The notes below the pieces were generated by a model, which saw only the letters and a program-made list of their open reading frames with translations, made no database searches and had not been told where the DNA came from. This document shows, in pieces, positions 1-12,625 of a stretch of DNA of 64,000 nt. Location: positions 62,001-126,000 of the forward strand of contig NZ_JABUXW010000008.1 in the NCBI RefSeq assembly GCF_014897585.1, in the 5' to 3' direction. Positions within the stretch are counted from its first letter, which is position 1; the number at the start of each line of letters is the position of its first letter. The position numbers and the translations under genes were made by a program. The DNA is from Brachybacterium tyrofermentans. GTDB lineage: Bacteria; Actinomycetota; Actinomycetes; Actinomycetales; Dermabacteraceae.

Positions 1-396
1 GCCCCGCCGATCGATGATCCCTGGGCGCTGGCCGCAGAGCTCGCCGGAGCGCGCCACGCCTATGTCACGGGGCTGACCCCGCAACCGGTGGCGGCGCCGG
101 GGAGCGATGCCCTGGCGGCCGACATCGCGGTGCGGGCGGCGTACGACGGATACACCGTCGAGGGAGGCGGACCGGTCATCCACGAGGCGGAGGTCCTGCA
201 GGGGCCGACGGAGGACGGCATGGCGCTGCTGCGGATCCTGACGTCCTCCGAGGCGGCGGATCTGGTCGCCGCCGACGGCACCCGGCACCCTGTCCCGGCG
301 ACCGGGCAGGAGAGCATCGACCTCGAGATCCACTGGGACGGGACCGGATGGCGGGTGCTGAGCTCGGCGCCGGCCTCTGCACCGGCGGCGGGGTGA
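1..396 (+). CDS. C-terminal part of an unrecognised protein (5' end outside window)
   Basis: The frame is open from base 1 to the TGA at 394-396, giving about 131 residues with typical high-GC codon use. A GTG at 88 could open the frame, but the reading continues upstream with the same composition, so I take it as the tail of a longer gene. The visible part is acidic and ends in an Ala/Pro-rich tail after a segment that reads like a small beta domain (DLEIHWDGTGWRVL). I do not recognise the family. It converges on sucB, with a strong hairpin between the two. Confidence 0.6.
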   Translation, partial: APPIDDPWALAAELAGARHAYVTGLTPQPVAAPGSDALAADIAVRAAYDGYTVEGGGPVIHEAEVLQGPTEDGMALLRILTSSEAADLVAADGTRHPVPATGQESIDLEIHWDGTGWRVLSSAPASAPAAG

Positions 397-464
397 CTCC
401 GGTCGGGAGCCGGGGTCGGCGGTGGGAGGGGACCGCTGGAGCGATGAGCGCACCGGCGACCGCA

Positions 465-503
465 CGAGGGCCCGGCACCGAGCTGATCGGTGCCGGGCCC
501 TCG
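465..503. terminator. Bidirectional hairpin terminator between convergent genes
   Basis: A perfect 16-bp inverted repeat (465-480 and 488-503) encloses a 7-base loop. It lies between the plus-strand gene ending at 396 and the minus-strand sucB ending at 556. There is no T-tract, as is usual for actinobacterial terminators. Confidence 0.75.
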
Positions 504-555
504 AGACAGGGTTCCTGCGGGGAGCGGCTGTCCCGTGGGGCAGCCGCTCAGGGCA

Positions 556-2373
556 TCACAGGCCGAGCTCGGCCTCGAACGCCCCGTCCTCGAGACGCTT
601 CTTCATGAAGGTGAGGAAGCGTGCCGCGTCGCCGCCGTCGACCAGACGGTGGTCGTAGGACAGGAACAGGTACATCATCGAGCGGATGGCGATGGAGTCA
701 TCGCCCTCGGCGTTCGGCACGACCGCCGGACGCTTGGTGATGGTGCCGCAGCCCAGGATGGCGACCTGCGGGCTCGGCACGATCGGCGTATCCCAGAGGG
801 CGCCGCCGGAGCCGGTGTTGGTGATCGTGAAGGTCGCACCCTGCAGATCGTCCGGCGTGAGCTTGTTGCCCTTGGCCCGGGAGCCGAGGTCGCCGATCTG
901 ACGGGCCAGGCCCGCCAGGTTCAGGTCGCCGGCATTCTTGATGACCGGGACCACGAGGCCGCGCTCGGTGTCCGCCGCCATGCCGATGTTCTCGGAGGCC
1001 GCGTACTTGATGGTCTCCTCGTCGATCGAGGCGTTGACCTTCGGGTAGGTCTTCAGGCCCTCGACGGCCGCCTGCATGATGAAGGGCAGGAAGGTGAGCT
1101 TGGCACCCTCGCGCTGGGCGAAGGGCTCCTTCGCCGAGGCACGCAGCTTCGCGATCCGGGTCATATCGACCTCGACCGCCGTGGTGAGCTGAGCCTGCCC
1201 GTGCAGCGACTCCATCATCCGCTTGGCCGTGACCTTGCGGATACGGCTCATCTTCTCCTCGGTGCCGCGCAGCGGGGAGACCTCGACCTTGGCAGGTGCC
1301 GAGGTGGCGGCAGGGGCGCCGGCAGCGGCAGGAGCAGGGGCCGACGCAGCGGCCTTCTGCTCATCGATCGTCTTCTGCACGTCCTGCTTGCGGATGCGGC
1401 CGCCCAGGCCCGTGCCCGCGACGGAGGACAGATCGACACCGGCATCGGCGGCCATTTTCCGCACCAGCGGGGTCACATAGCCGGACGCCTCGGCGCCGGT
1501 GACGGAATCCGCGGCCTTCGGAGCCGGGGCAGCGGCGGGAGCCGACGGCTCCTGGGCCTTCTGCTCCGGTGCCTTCGGAGCCTCGGTCTTCTGCGGCTCA
1601 GCCGGCTTCTCCTCAGCCTTCGGCTCCTCAGCCTTCGGCTTCTCGGCCTCGGGGGCGGGAGCTGCGGGCTTCTCCGCCGGAGCGGATGCCCCGGAGGAAT
1701 CGCCGACGACAGCCAGCACGGAACCGACCTCAGCGTCCTCGTCCTCCTGGACGCGGATCTCGAGCACGGTGCCCGCGACGGGCGAGGGGATCTCGGTGTC
1801 GACCTTGTCGGTCGAGACCTCGAGCAGGGGCTCGTCGACCTCGACGGCGTCGCCGACGGCCTTGAGCCAGCGGGTGACGGTGCCCTCGGTGACGGACTCG
1901 CCCAGAGCCGGCATCGTGACGTCCTGCCCGGAGGCCGCGCCCCCGGCGGTCCCGGACTCGGCGCCGGCGTCGGCGGGCTTCTCGTCCTCGCCGGCGGGTG
2001 CTTCCTCGTCGGTGGACGGTGCGGTGGTCTCGTCGGAGGCGAGGTCCTCACCGCTGTCGGAGGGCTCGTCCTGCTGGGCCTCGGACTCTCCGGCGTCGGC
2101 CCCGGAGTCGTCGGAGGACGACCCCTCGGAACCGGACCCATCGCCGATGAGGACGAGATCGGCGCCGACCTCGGCGTCCTCGTCCTCCTCGACCAGGATC
2201 TTCTCGATCGTGCCCGCGACGGGCGAGGGGATCTCGGTGTCGACCTTGTCGGTCGAGACCTCGAGTAGGGGCTCGTCGACCTCGACGGTGTCGCCGACGG
2301 CCTTGAGCCAGCGGGTGACGGTGCCCTCGGTGACGGACTCGCCGAGAGCCGGCATCTTCACGGTTTCAGACAT
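556..2373 (-). CDS. sucB: Dihydrolipoamide acyltransferase, E2 of 2-oxoacid dehydrogenase (SucB/DlaT)
   Basis: This is the E2 core of a 2-oxoacid dehydrogenase. It moves acyl groups from the lipoyl arm to CoA. The 605 residues hold two lipoyl domains (about 1-78 and 151-226, lipoyl lysines K43 and K190 in STDKVDTE), long acidic and then Ala/Pro/Lys linkers, a peripheral-subunit-binding domain (about 298-334) and a catalytic domain with DHRLVDGGD (H575, D579). The start ATG has an AGGAG upstream. lpdA ends 21 bases before it, so E3 and E2 are co-transcribed. In actinobacteria one E2 can serve both pyruvate and 2-oxoglutarate dehydrogenases. The substrate cannot be told from sequence alone. The two lipoyl domains are almost identical in DNA (see the repeat entry). 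Confidence 0.95.
   Translation of the reverse strand: MSETVKMPALGESVTEGTVTRWLKAVGDTVEVDEPLLEVSTDKVDTEIPSPVAGTIEKILVEEDEDAEVGADLVLIGDGSGSEGSSSDDSGADAGESEAQQDEPSDSGEDLASDETTAPSTDEEAPAGEDEKPADAGAESGTAGGAASGQDVTMPALGESVTEGTVTRWLKAVGDAVEVDEPLLEVSTDKVDTEIPSPVAGTVLEIRVQEDEDAEVGSVLAVVGDSSGASAPAEKPAAPAPEAEKPKAEEPKAEEKPAEPQKTEAPKAPEQKAQEPSAPAAAPAPKAADSVTGAEASGYVTPLVRKMAADAGVDLSSVAGTGLGGRIRKQDVQKTIDEQKAAASAPAPAAAGAPAATSAPAKVEVSPLRGTEEKMSRIRKVTAKRMMESLHGQAQLTTAVEVDMTRIAKLRASAKEPFAQREGAKLTFLPFIMQAAVEGLKTYPKVNASIDEETIKYAASENIGMAADTERGLVVPVIKNAGDLNLAGLARQIGDLGSRAKGNKLTPDDLQGATFTITNTGSGGALWDTPIVPSPQVAILGCGTITKRPAVVPNAEGDDSIAIRSMMYLFLSYDHRLVDGGDAARFLTFMKKRLEDGAFEAELGL
1769..2355. repeat. Near-identical 146-bp direct repeat encoding the two lipoyl domains
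   Basis: Bases 1769-1914 and 2210-2355 align without gaps over 146 positions, and I count three mismatches. Both encode the lipoyl-domain start through the lipoyl-lysine loop of SucB. The remainder of each lipoyl domain has diverged, so the conserved block looks like a recent duplication or gene conversion. Confidence 0.85.
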
Positions 2374-2394
2374 GGGGATTCTCCTCTGGGGGAC

Positions 2395-3798
<1,404 letters not shown>

Positions 3799-3875
3799 CT
3801 GTGTGCTCCTCGGTGTGTACGTTTCTCCGCAGCACGCGCTGACCCTGATGGCCGACGGCGCCGCCTGCGTGTCCC

Positions 3876-3881
3876 ATGCTA
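3876..3881 (-). promoter_or_regulatory. Candidate -10 element for lpdA-sucB
   Basis: TAGCAT on the minus strand lies about 78 bases upstream of the lpdA start, in the 146-base gap after pepA. No convincing -35 element is visible. Confidence 0.35.
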
Positions 3882-3944
3882 GGCCACGAGGCGGCGCCGA
3901 CAGGCCCGCTCCACGGGATGTTCCATGCCGTGGCGCGGCGAGGA

Positions 3945-5417
3945 TCACTCGCCGGAGGCCGCCGCGCGGTCCTCGAGCACCTGCAGGACCGTGCGCACGC
4001 TCATACCGGTCGCACCCTTGCCCATGTACCCCAGGGGGGCGGAGGCGAAGCCGGGGCCCGCGATGTCCAGGTGGGCCCACTCGGTCTCGCCCACGAACTC
4101 CTGCAGGAAGACGCCCGCGGAGAGCGCTCCGCCGGGACGGTCCCCGATGTTCCGGAGGTCCGCGACGCGGCCGGTGAGATCAGCGCGCAGCTCCGCCGGG
4201 AAGGGCAGCGGCCAGAAGGGCTCTCCGGTGGTGCCGGAGGCCGTCATGACCACGTCGCGTCCGAGCTCGGTGCCCATCACCGCGGCGGTGCGCTTGCCCA
4301 GCGCCACCACGGCGGCGCCGGTCAGCGTCGCCACGTCCATCACCAGATCCGGCTTCTCAGCCACGGCGTCGACCAGGGCGTCGGCCATGACCATACGTCC
4401 CTCGGCGTCGGTGTTGAGCACCTCGACCGTCTTCCCGTTACGCATGGTGACCACGTCACCGGGGCGCTGGGCACCGCCACCGGGCATGTTCTCGGCGATC
4501 GCGAGATAGGTGGTGACCTTGACGTCGAGGCCGAGCCTGGCGGCGCCGATGGTCGCGCCGAGCACGGTGGCTGCGCCGGTCATGTCAGAGGTCATGTCGT
4601 CCATGCCGGCGGCAGGCTTCAGCGAGATGCCGCCGGTGTCGAAGGTGATGCCCTTGCCGACCAGGGCGACGGAGCTGCGGGCGCTCTGGGGGGCGTAGTC
4701 GACGCGCACCAGACGCGGCGGACGGGTCGACCCCTGGCCCACACCCACGATGCCGCCGTAGCCGCCGTCGGCGAGCTGCTTCTCGTCGAGCACGGTGACG
4801 GTGAGGGGCAGGCCCTCCACGAGCTCCTGGGTGCGGCGCGCGAACTCCTCGGGGTAGAGCAGGTTCGGCGGGGTGTTGACCAGGTCGCGGGTGAGATCGA
4901 CGATCTCGGAGAGCACGGTGGCGCGCTCGGCGGCGCCCGCTGCCGACTCCTCGGAGCTCAGGGCGGTGACCGCCGTGAGGGCGCCCTTGGGGGCCGGGCC
5001 ACCGGTGGCGGTCTTGTGTGCGACGAAGGCGTAGGCCCCCAGGGCTGCGCCCTCGAGGGCGGCGGCAAGCTGGTCGGCGGTGCCGCCGGGCAGGGCGATC
5101 GCGGCGGAGCCGACGCCGGCCAGAGCTCGGGTCGCCGCGCCGAAGGCGAGACGGAGGTCCTCGGCGGAGGTCGCGGCGAGATCCTCCTCACCGAGACCGA
5201 CCAGCAGCATGGAGCCGGCTCCGGTCAGTCCGAAGGCAGGGATGCGGTGCACGTCGCCGCGGGCGGCGGAGGGGTCGAGACCGGCGATGGCCTCGGTGAT
5301 CTCGGGTGCGCCGGGCACGCTCGAGGGGGCGTCGCCCGCTCCGCGGAGGAGGGGCAGGATGAGGACGTCGGCCTCGACGTCGCGCAGGGATGTATCGGTC
5401 ACTGAAATGGTGGGCAT
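3945..5417 (-). CDS. pepA: Leucyl aminopeptidase (M17 family)
   Basis: This is a cytosolic two-metal aminopeptidase that removes N-terminal residues, Leu among them, from peptides. The 490 residues have an N-terminal macro-like domain and the C-terminal M17 catalytic domain. The metal and catalytic set is visible: GKGITFDTGG (K255, D260), K267, D278 and NTDAEGR (D337, E339, R341). The ATG at 5417 is preferred over the longer open frame because conserved sequence begins there and a TACGAT -10 lies exactly 6 bases upstream, implying a leaderless message. There is no Shine-Dalgarno. Confidence 0.93.
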   Translation of the reverse strand: MPTISVTDTSLRDVEADVLILPLLRGAGDAPSSVPGAPEITEAIAGLDPSAARGDVHRIPAFGLTGAGSMLLVGLGEEDLAATSAEDLRLAFGAATRALAGVGSAAIALPGGTADQLAAALEGAALGAYAFVAHKTATGGPAPKGALTAVTALSSEESAAGAAERATVLSEIVDLTRDLVNTPPNLLYPEEFARRTQELVEGLPLTVTVLDEKQLADGGYGGIVGVGQGSTRPPRLVRVDYAPQSARSSVALVGKGITFDTGGISLKPAAGMDDMTSDMTGAATVLGATIGAARLGLDVKVTTYLAIAENMPGGGAQRPGDVVTMRNGKTVEVLNTDAEGRMVMADALVDAVAEKPDLVMDVATLTGAAVVALGKRTAAVMGTELGRDVVMTASGTTGEPFWPLPFPAELRADLTGRVADLRNIGDRPGGALSAGVFLQEFVGETEWAHLDIAGPGFASAPLGYMGKGATGMSVRTVLQVLEDRAAASGE

Positions 5418-5422
5418 GGTTC

Positions 5423-5429
5423 TATCGTA
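5423..5429. promoter_or_regulatory. Symmetric -10 shared by divergent pepA and the 5540 gene
   Basis: The heptamer TATCGTA reads as TACGAT on the minus strand (6 bases before the pepA ATG) and TATCGT on the plus strand. It could serve as the -10 for both divergent transcripts. A near-identical arrangement occurs at 58442-58448. Confidence 0.5.
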
Positions 5430-5539
5430 GAGGCGGCCCGGACCGGATGTCCGCGCCCCACGGAGCCACGTCGGATCGTCGACGACGGTGCCGTGCGCGC
5501 TCACGCGAGCGAGAACACAGGAACAGGACGGGCGGGTCG

Positions 5540-5902
5540 ATGCTGGCACTGAGCATCCTGGTGTCGGTGGTGTGCTCCCTGACGGCACTGCTGGGGATCT
5601 ACTACGCCGTGCGGGACCTCAGCGCGGATCTGGTCCTCCTCGGTGCCTGCGCACTGGTGGCCCTGGTCTGGGCGATCTTCGGGATCACGCTCGGCTTGCG
5701 GGACCTGGGCGGTGGACATCCCGAGGATCGGATCACCCTGTACGGCTATCTCCTCACCGGCTTCGCCATGGTGCTCGGCGGCGGCTGGGTCTCGCTGTGG
5801 GAGCGCAGCCGCTGGGGGAGCCTCGTCATCGCCGTCGTCTCGCTCGTGGCCATGGTGCTGCTGATGCGGCTCCATCAGATCTGGCCGGGAGGCTTCGCAT
5901 GA
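5540..5902 (+). CDS. Small integral membrane protein of unknown function
   Basis: The 120 residues form about four hydrophobic segments with short loops, for example MLALSILVSVVCSLTALLG at the N terminus and SLVIAVVSLVAMVLLM near the end. No catalytic motif is visible. An in-frame ATG at 5447 would add 31 basic residues, but that stretch uses rare codons (CGA, AGG, TCA) unlike the rest, so the ATG at 5540 is preferred. The Shine-Dalgarno is weak. The stop overlaps the next start (ATGA), so the two membrane proteins are translationally coupled and may act together. Confidence 0.75.
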   Translation: MLALSILVSVVCSLTALLGIYYAVRDLSADLVLLGACALVALVWAIFGITLGLRDLGGGHPEDRITLYGYLLTGFAMVLGGGWVSLWERSRWGSLVIAVVSLVAMVLLMRLHQIWPGGFA

Positions 5903-6390
5903 CCGACAGGGACACCCGCAGGGACACCGACCTCGGGACGACAGTCGCCGGCAGCAGCTCGCAGGGCTCCCGCAGCCCCCGCAGCGGGAGCCGTGGATTC
6001 GAAGCGGTGCTGATCATCCTCTATGCGCTCTTCGCCACCGCGGCGACGGCCCGCAGCGTGGTCCAGATGCTCCGGGACTTCTCCTTCGCCCCGGTCGCCT
6101 ATCTGCTGTCCCTGGCCGCCGCGCTCACCTACATCGCCGTGAGCATCGCCCTGGTCAGGGGCGGGAGGCGCTCGCGCATCGCCCTGGTCCTGTGCCTGGT
6201 CGAACTCGTGGGCGTGCTGGGCGTGGGCACGCTGAGCCTGCTGGACCCGGCCCTGTTCCCGGACGCCTCCGTCTGGTCGGTGTTCGGCGAGGGCTACGGG
6301 TACGTGCCTCTGCTGCTGCCCGTCATCGCCCTGGTCTACCTCCTCCGCGGACGGCACCGCGCGCCGCAGACGGCGGACGACGCCCGCTGA
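5899..6390 (+). CDS. Small integral membrane protein, partner of the preceding gene
   Basis: The 163 residues start with a polar Ser/Arg-rich cytoplasmic stretch (about 1-37), followed by four hydrophobic segments. The second and third are separated by an Arg-rich loop (GGRRSR). The start overlaps the previous stop in ATGA. The stop lies 17 bases before pyrD, which has its own promoter signal. I do not recognise a characterised family. Confidence 0.75.
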   Translation: MTDRDTRRDTDLGTTVAGSSSQGSRSPRSGSRGFEAVLIILYALFATAATARSVVQMLRDFSFAPVAYLLSLAAALTYIAVSIALVRGGRRSRIALVLCLVELVGVLGVGTLSLLDPALFPDASVWSVFGEGYGYVPLLLPVIALVYLLRGRHRAPQTADDAR

Positions 6391-6395
6391 CCGCG

Positions 6396-6401
6396 TACGG
6401 T
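6396..6401 (+). promoter_or_regulatory. Leaderless -10 element of pyrD
   Basis: TACGGT is followed by exactly six bases and then the pyrD GTG. It lies immediately after the stop of the upstream gene. Confidence 0.55.
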
Positions 6402-6407
6402 ATCCCC

Positions 6408-7538
6408 GTGACCACGAACGACACCTTGCACGAGAGCACGCACGCCACCACGCGGCGCGGGCCGTACGCGGCCCTTTTCCAGCATGTCCTCAGCCGGCTC
6501 GACGCCGAGCAGGCCCACCGTCTCACCGTGAGGTCCCTGCGGCTGGCCCATTCCCTGCCCGGCGGTCCCGCAGCCCTGCGCACGCTCTTCAGGACGCCCG
6601 ACCCGATGCGGGATCCGCGGCCCGCCCGGCGCGTGCTGGGCGTCGAGCACCGCAGTCCCCTGGGGCTGGCGGCCGGCTTCGACAAGGACGGCGAGATCCC
6701 GCTGGCACTGCTGGACATGGGCTTCGGCCACGTCGAGGTGGGCACCGTGACCGCGAAGGCGCAGCCGGGGAACCCGGCCCCGCGCTCCTTCCGGTTGATC
6801 CCGGATCGTGCCCTGATCAACCGCATGGGCTTCAACAACCATGGCGCCGGGGCGCTGGCGAAGTCACTCGCCGTCGCGCGCCGCACCGAGCGGGGACAGC
6901 GCGCCGTGATCGGCGTGAACATCGGCAAGTCCAAGGTGACCGCCCTCGAGGACGCCGCCGAGGACTACCGCTTCTCGGCCCGCATCCTGGCCCCCTATGC
7001 CAGCTATCTGGCAATCAACGTCTCCAGCCCGAACACGCCGGGACTGCGCGACCTGCAGACCGTCGACATGCTCCGACCCATCCTGGAGGCCGTGCTCGAC
7101 GAGGCCCGCCAGGCGGAGCGCCGTCTGGGTCGCGATCTGCCCGTCCTGGTGAAGATCGCGCCCGACCTGCACGACGACGACGTGCGTGCCGCCGCCGAGC
7201 TCGCGACCGAGGTGGGGCTCGCCGGAGTGATCGCCACCAACACGACCATCGCACGGCCGGAGTCGCTGCGGACCGAGCGTGCCCGCATCGAGGCGATCGG
7301 CGCGGGGGGACTCTCCGGGCCGATGCTCGGCGATCGCTCGCTCGAGGTGCTCCGGCTCCTGCGCGGGACCCTGCCCGCCGAGTCGGTGATCATCAGCTGC
7401 GGGGGAGTCACCACGTCAGCGGACGTCCGCACCCGCCTCGAGGCCGGCGCCGATCTCGTGCAGGGCTACACGGCGATGATCTACGACGGTCCGTCCTGGC
7501 CCGGCCGGATGGCACGTGAGCTCGGCCCCCTCTCATGA
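6408..7538 (+). CDS. pyrD: Dihydroorotate dehydrogenase, class 2 (quinone-dependent)
   Basis: PyrD oxidises dihydroorotate to orotate in pyrimidine synthesis and passes electrons to membrane quinone. The 376 residues carry the N-terminal amphipathic extension of class 2 enzymes (HRLTVRSLRLAHSLPG), then the FMN barrel with GLAAGFDKDG, NRMGFNNHG, NVSSPNTPGLRDLQ (class 2 catalytic Ser) and VKIAPDL. GTG at 6408 is chosen because the -10 lies 6 bases before it and no Shine-Dalgarno supports another start. The product is likely a peripheral membrane protein. Confidence 0.94.
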   Translation: MTTNDTLHESTHATTRRGPYAALFQHVLSRLDAEQAHRLTVRSLRLAHSLPGGPAALRTLFRTPDPMRDPRPARRVLGVEHRSPLGLAAGFDKDGEIPLALLDMGFGHVEVGTVTAKAQPGNPAPRSFRLIPDRALINRMGFNNHGAGALAKSLAVARRTERGQRAVIGVNIGKSKVTALEDAAEDYRFSARILAPYASYLAINVSSPNTPGLRDLQTVDMLRPILEAVLDEARQAERRLGRDLPVLVKIAPDLHDDDVRAAAELATEVGLAGVIATNTTIARPESLRTERARIEAIGAGGLSGPMLGDRSLEVLRLLRGTLPAESVIISCGGVTTSADVRTRLEAGADLVQGYTAMIYDGPSWPGRMARELGPLS

Positions 7539-7570
7539 CGCGGTGCGTCCGGACCGTCAGCTGCTCGGCC

Positions 7571-7576
7571 TAGGCT
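7571..7576 (+). promoter_or_regulatory. Leaderless -10 element of rarA
   Basis: TAGGCT is followed by six bases (GGGCCC) and the rarA ATG. No Shine-Dalgarno is present. Confidence 0.6.
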
Positions 7577-7582
7577 GGGCCC

Positions 7583-8956
7583 ATGGACGAGGATCTCTTC
7601 TCGCTCGGCGGAGACGCGCCGGCGCCGCGCACGCTCTCCGATCGCAACGTCGATCACCGGGCGCCCCTGGCCGTCCGCATGCGTCCGCGCACCCTCGAGG
7701 AGATCGTCGGGCAGAAGTCCGCGCTCGAGCCCGGAAGCCCGCTGCGCCGCCTGGTCGCGGCCGATGATTCCCGGACCTCACCGAGCTCGGTGATTCTGTG
7801 GGGTCCTCCCGGCACCGGCAAGACCACGCTCGCCTATGTGGTGGCGCAGTCGGGGGACCGCGAGTTCGTCGAGGTCTCCGCGGTGCTCGCCGGGGTCAAG
7901 GACATCCGTGAGGTCGTGGACCAGGCCCGCTCCCGGCTCCGCACCGTCGGCCGCGAGACCGTCCTGTTCGTCGACGAGGTGCACCGCTTCTCGAAGTCCC
8001 AGCAGGACGCCCTGCTGCCCAGCGTGGAGAACCGCTGGGTGACCCTGATCGCCGCGACCACCGAGAACCCGTACTTCTCCGTGATCTCGCCCCTGCTCTC
8101 ACGCTCCATCGTGCTCACCCTGGAGTCCCTCGAGCGAGCTGATCTCGACACCCTGGTGGATCGTGCACTGGCCGACGACCGCGGGCTCGGAGGGGCCGTC
8201 ACCCTGGCCGACGACGCCCGCGAGGCCCTGCTGCGGCTGGGCGGAGGCGACGCGCGCAAGATCCTCACCTCGCTCGAGGCCGCCGCGGCCGCCGCCCTCA
8301 TGAAGGAGTCGCGCGAGATCGACGCGGCCGTCCTGGCCCAGGCCGTGAACCGCGCCGCCCTGCGCTACGACCGTGCCGGTGACCAGCACTACGACGTCAC
8401 CAGCGCTTTCATCAAATCGATGCGCGGCAGCGACGTGGACGCCTCCCTGCACTATCTCGCCCAGATGATCGAGTCGGGGGAGGATCCCCGGTTCATCGCC
8501 CGCCGTGTGGTGATCGCCGCCGGCGAAGAGGTGGGGATGGCCGATCCGACCGCGCTGCAGGTCGCGGTCGCCGCGATGCAGGCGGTGCAGTTGCTCGGCA
8601 TGCCGGAGGGCCGGATCCCGCTCGCCCAGGCCGTCGTGCACATCGCGACGGCCCCGAAGTCCAACGCCTCCTACCGGGCCCTGGACGCCGCGATCGCCGA
8701 CGTGCGCGCCGGCAAGGGGAGCGGGGTGCCCGCCCATCTGCGCGACGCCCACTACGCCGGGGCGAAGAAGCTCGGCCACGGGACCGAGTACCGCTACGCG
8801 CACGACGCGCCGCACGGCGTGGTGGCTCAGCAGTACGCGCCGGACGACCTCGTCGGGGTGGACTACTACCACCCCAAGGGGCACGGCAACGAAGCCCAGA
8901 CCGGCCGACGGCTCGAGGCGCTGCGACGGATCCTGCGCTCCACCGACGGCTCCTGA
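7583..8956 (+). CDS. rarA: Replication-associated recombination protein RarA (MgsA) AAA+ ATPase
   Basis: RarA is a clamp-loader-like AAA+ ATPase that acts at stalled forks. The 457 residues show Walker A GPPGTGKT (74-81), Walker B VLFVDEVHRF (about 127-136), a sensor 1 region (TLIAATTENPYF) and the C-terminal MgsA tetramerisation domain (ARRVVIAAGEEVGMADP and following). The N terminus MDEDLFSLGG contains DLF, which loosely recalls the clamp-binding tails of replication proteins (inference). The start is fixed by the leaderless -10. Confidence 0.93.
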   Translation: MDEDLFSLGGDAPAPRTLSDRNVDHRAPLAVRMRPRTLEEIVGQKSALEPGSPLRRLVAADDSRTSPSSVILWGPPGTGKTTLAYVVAQSGDREFVEVSAVLAGVKDIREVVDQARSRLRTVGRETVLFVDEVHRFSKSQQDALLPSVENRWVTLIAATTENPYFSVISPLLSRSIVLTLESLERADLDTLVDRALADDRGLGGAVTLADDAREALLRLGGGDARKILTSLEAAAAAALMKESREIDAAVLAQAVNRAALRYDRAGDQHYDVTSAFIKSMRGSDVDASLHYLAQMIESGEDPRFIARRVVIAAGEEVGMADPTALQVAVAAMQAVQLLGMPEGRIPLAQAVVHIATAPKSNASYRALDAAIADVRAGKGSGVPAHLRDAHYAGAKKLGHGTEYRYAHDAPHGVVAQQYAPDDLVGVDYYHPKGHGNEAQTGRRLEALRRILRSTDGS

Positions 8957-9068
8957 TCCGCCGCGACGGGCGACCGGGAGCAGTGCCGCGGTCCCGTCCG
9001 GACCGTGCGGAACGGCCCGGTGTGGGCCACTCCACAGGAACTCGAGGTCACACCCGGGCGTCGTGTCG

Positions 9069-9097
9069 TTGAGCCGGCGCTCTTCCTGCGGTAATCT
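9069..9097 (+). promoter_or_regulatory. Strong housekeeping promoter of rpsD
   Basis: TTGAGC (9069-9074), a 17-base spacer and TAATCT (9092-9097) form the best matched sigma-70-type promoter in the window. Transcription should begin near 9104. Confidence 0.75.
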
Positions 9098-9104
9098 TGG
9101 GTGT

Positions 9105-9156
9105 TGAATCCGCGGCTGCATGACTGGATTCACCACACGAACAAGAGGTATACCTC
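9105..9156 (+). promoter_or_regulatory. Structured rpsD 5' leader, possible S4 autoregulatory site
   Basis: Two inverted repeats occupy the leader. TGAATCC (9105-9111) pairs with GGATTCA (9126-9132). The 12-base palindrome GAGGTATACCTC (9145-9156) contains the GAGG ribosome-binding site and abuts the GTG start. Pairing of the palindrome would hide the Shine-Dalgarno. S4 is known to repress its own mRNA in other bacteria. That this leader does the same is inference. Confidence 0.45.
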
Positions 9157-9783
9157 GTGACCAACGTCACCCGCGCGCGCCGCCAGGCGCGCCTCTCCCG
9201 AGCTCTCGGGCTCCCGCTGACCCCGAAGTCGGTCAAGTACTTCGAGAAGCGCCCGTACCCCCCGGGCGAGCACGGCCGTGCTCGCCGTCGGACCGAGTCC
9301 GACTACGCCGTGCGCCTGAAGGAGAAGCAGCGCCTGCGTGCTCAGTACGGCATCCGCGAGAAGCAGATGCACCGCGCCTACCTGGACGCCAAGAAGGAGC
9401 CGGGTCTGACCGGTGAGAGCATGGTCGAGCTGCTGGAGATGCGTCTCGACGCTCTCGTGCTGCGCTCCGGCTTCGCCCGCACCACGCTGCAGGCCCGTCA
9501 GGCCGTCGTGCACCGTCACGTCCTGGTCGACGGCAAGATCGTGGACCGTCCCTCCTTCCGCGTGAAGCCGGGCCAGACCATCCAGATCAAGCCCAAGAGC
9601 CAGGCCATGGAGTCGTTCCAGATCGCTGCCGAAGGCGGCAACTCGGACGTCCTGGCCTCGGTCCCCTCGTACCTCTCCGTCGAGCTCTCCGAGCTCAAGT
9701 CGCAGCTCGTCGCACGCCCCAAGCGTGCCGAGGTTCCTGTGACCTGCGAGGTCCAGATGGTCGTCGAGTACTACGCGCGCTGA
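9157..9783 (+). CDS. rpsD: 30S ribosomal protein S4
   Basis: S4 is a primary 16S rRNA-binding protein that nucleates 30S assembly. The 208 residues have the family length, a conserved N-terminal region without the zinc cysteines (a C-minus form), and an S4 RNA-binding domain around residues 93-155 (MRLDALVLRSGFARTTLQARQAVVHRHVLVDGK). The GTG start has an AGAGG site. The gene stands alone under its own strong promoter and is followed by a terminator, rather than sitting in the alpha operon with rpoA. Confidence 0.97.
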   Translation: MTNVTRARRQARLSRALGLPLTPKSVKYFEKRPYPPGEHGRARRRTESDYAVRLKEKQRLRAQYGIREKQMHRAYLDAKKEPGLTGESMVELLEMRLDALVLRSGFARTTLQARQAVVHRHVLVDGKIVDRPSFRVKPGQTIQIKPKSQAMESFQIAAEGGNSDVLASVPSYLSVELSELKSQLVARPKRAEVPVTCEVQMVVEYYAR

Positions 9784-9801
9784 CCTCTCCACACTGCGGC
9801 G

Positions 9802-9847
9802 CGAAGGCCCCGGCGGGTGTACTCCGGTACCCTGACCGGGGCCTTCG
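9802..9847 (+). terminator. rpsD terminator with an alaS -10 inside its loop
   Basis: CGAAGGCCCCGG (9802-9813) and its complement (9836-9847) form a 12-bp stem around a 22-base loop, 19 bases after the rpsD stop. The loop contains TACCCT (9828-9833), a plausible -10 for alaS. Termination of one gene and initiation of the next would then share the same DNA. Confidence 0.6.
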
Positions 9848-9916
9848 TGTCCGTTCAGCTCGTCGGGCGGCCCTGTACGCCCTCCCCAGGTTTCCCCGGA
9901 AGGACCTCACCAGACC

Positions 9917-12621
<2,705 letters not shown>

Positions 12622-12625
<4 letters not shown>

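Noticed and set aside
490-2268. Long plus-strand open frame opposite sucB
   Set aside because: It is the antisense shadow of a clearly conserved gene. Its Gly/Leu/Arg-rich repeats mirror sucB codons, and it has no ribosome site or family match.
3799-4080. N-terminal extension of lpdA by 94 codons
   Set aside because: The extension has no family resemblance, and a good Shine-Dalgarno lies just before the GTG at 3798.
5447-5539. Longer start at ATG 5447 for the small membrane protein
   Set aside because: The extra 31 codons are rich in rare CGA, AGG and TCA codons and encode a basic stretch unlike the rest of the protein.
9848-9916. T-box or other riboswitch upstream of alaS
   Set aside because: The leader is short, and no T-box sequence or specifier-loop structure could be found.
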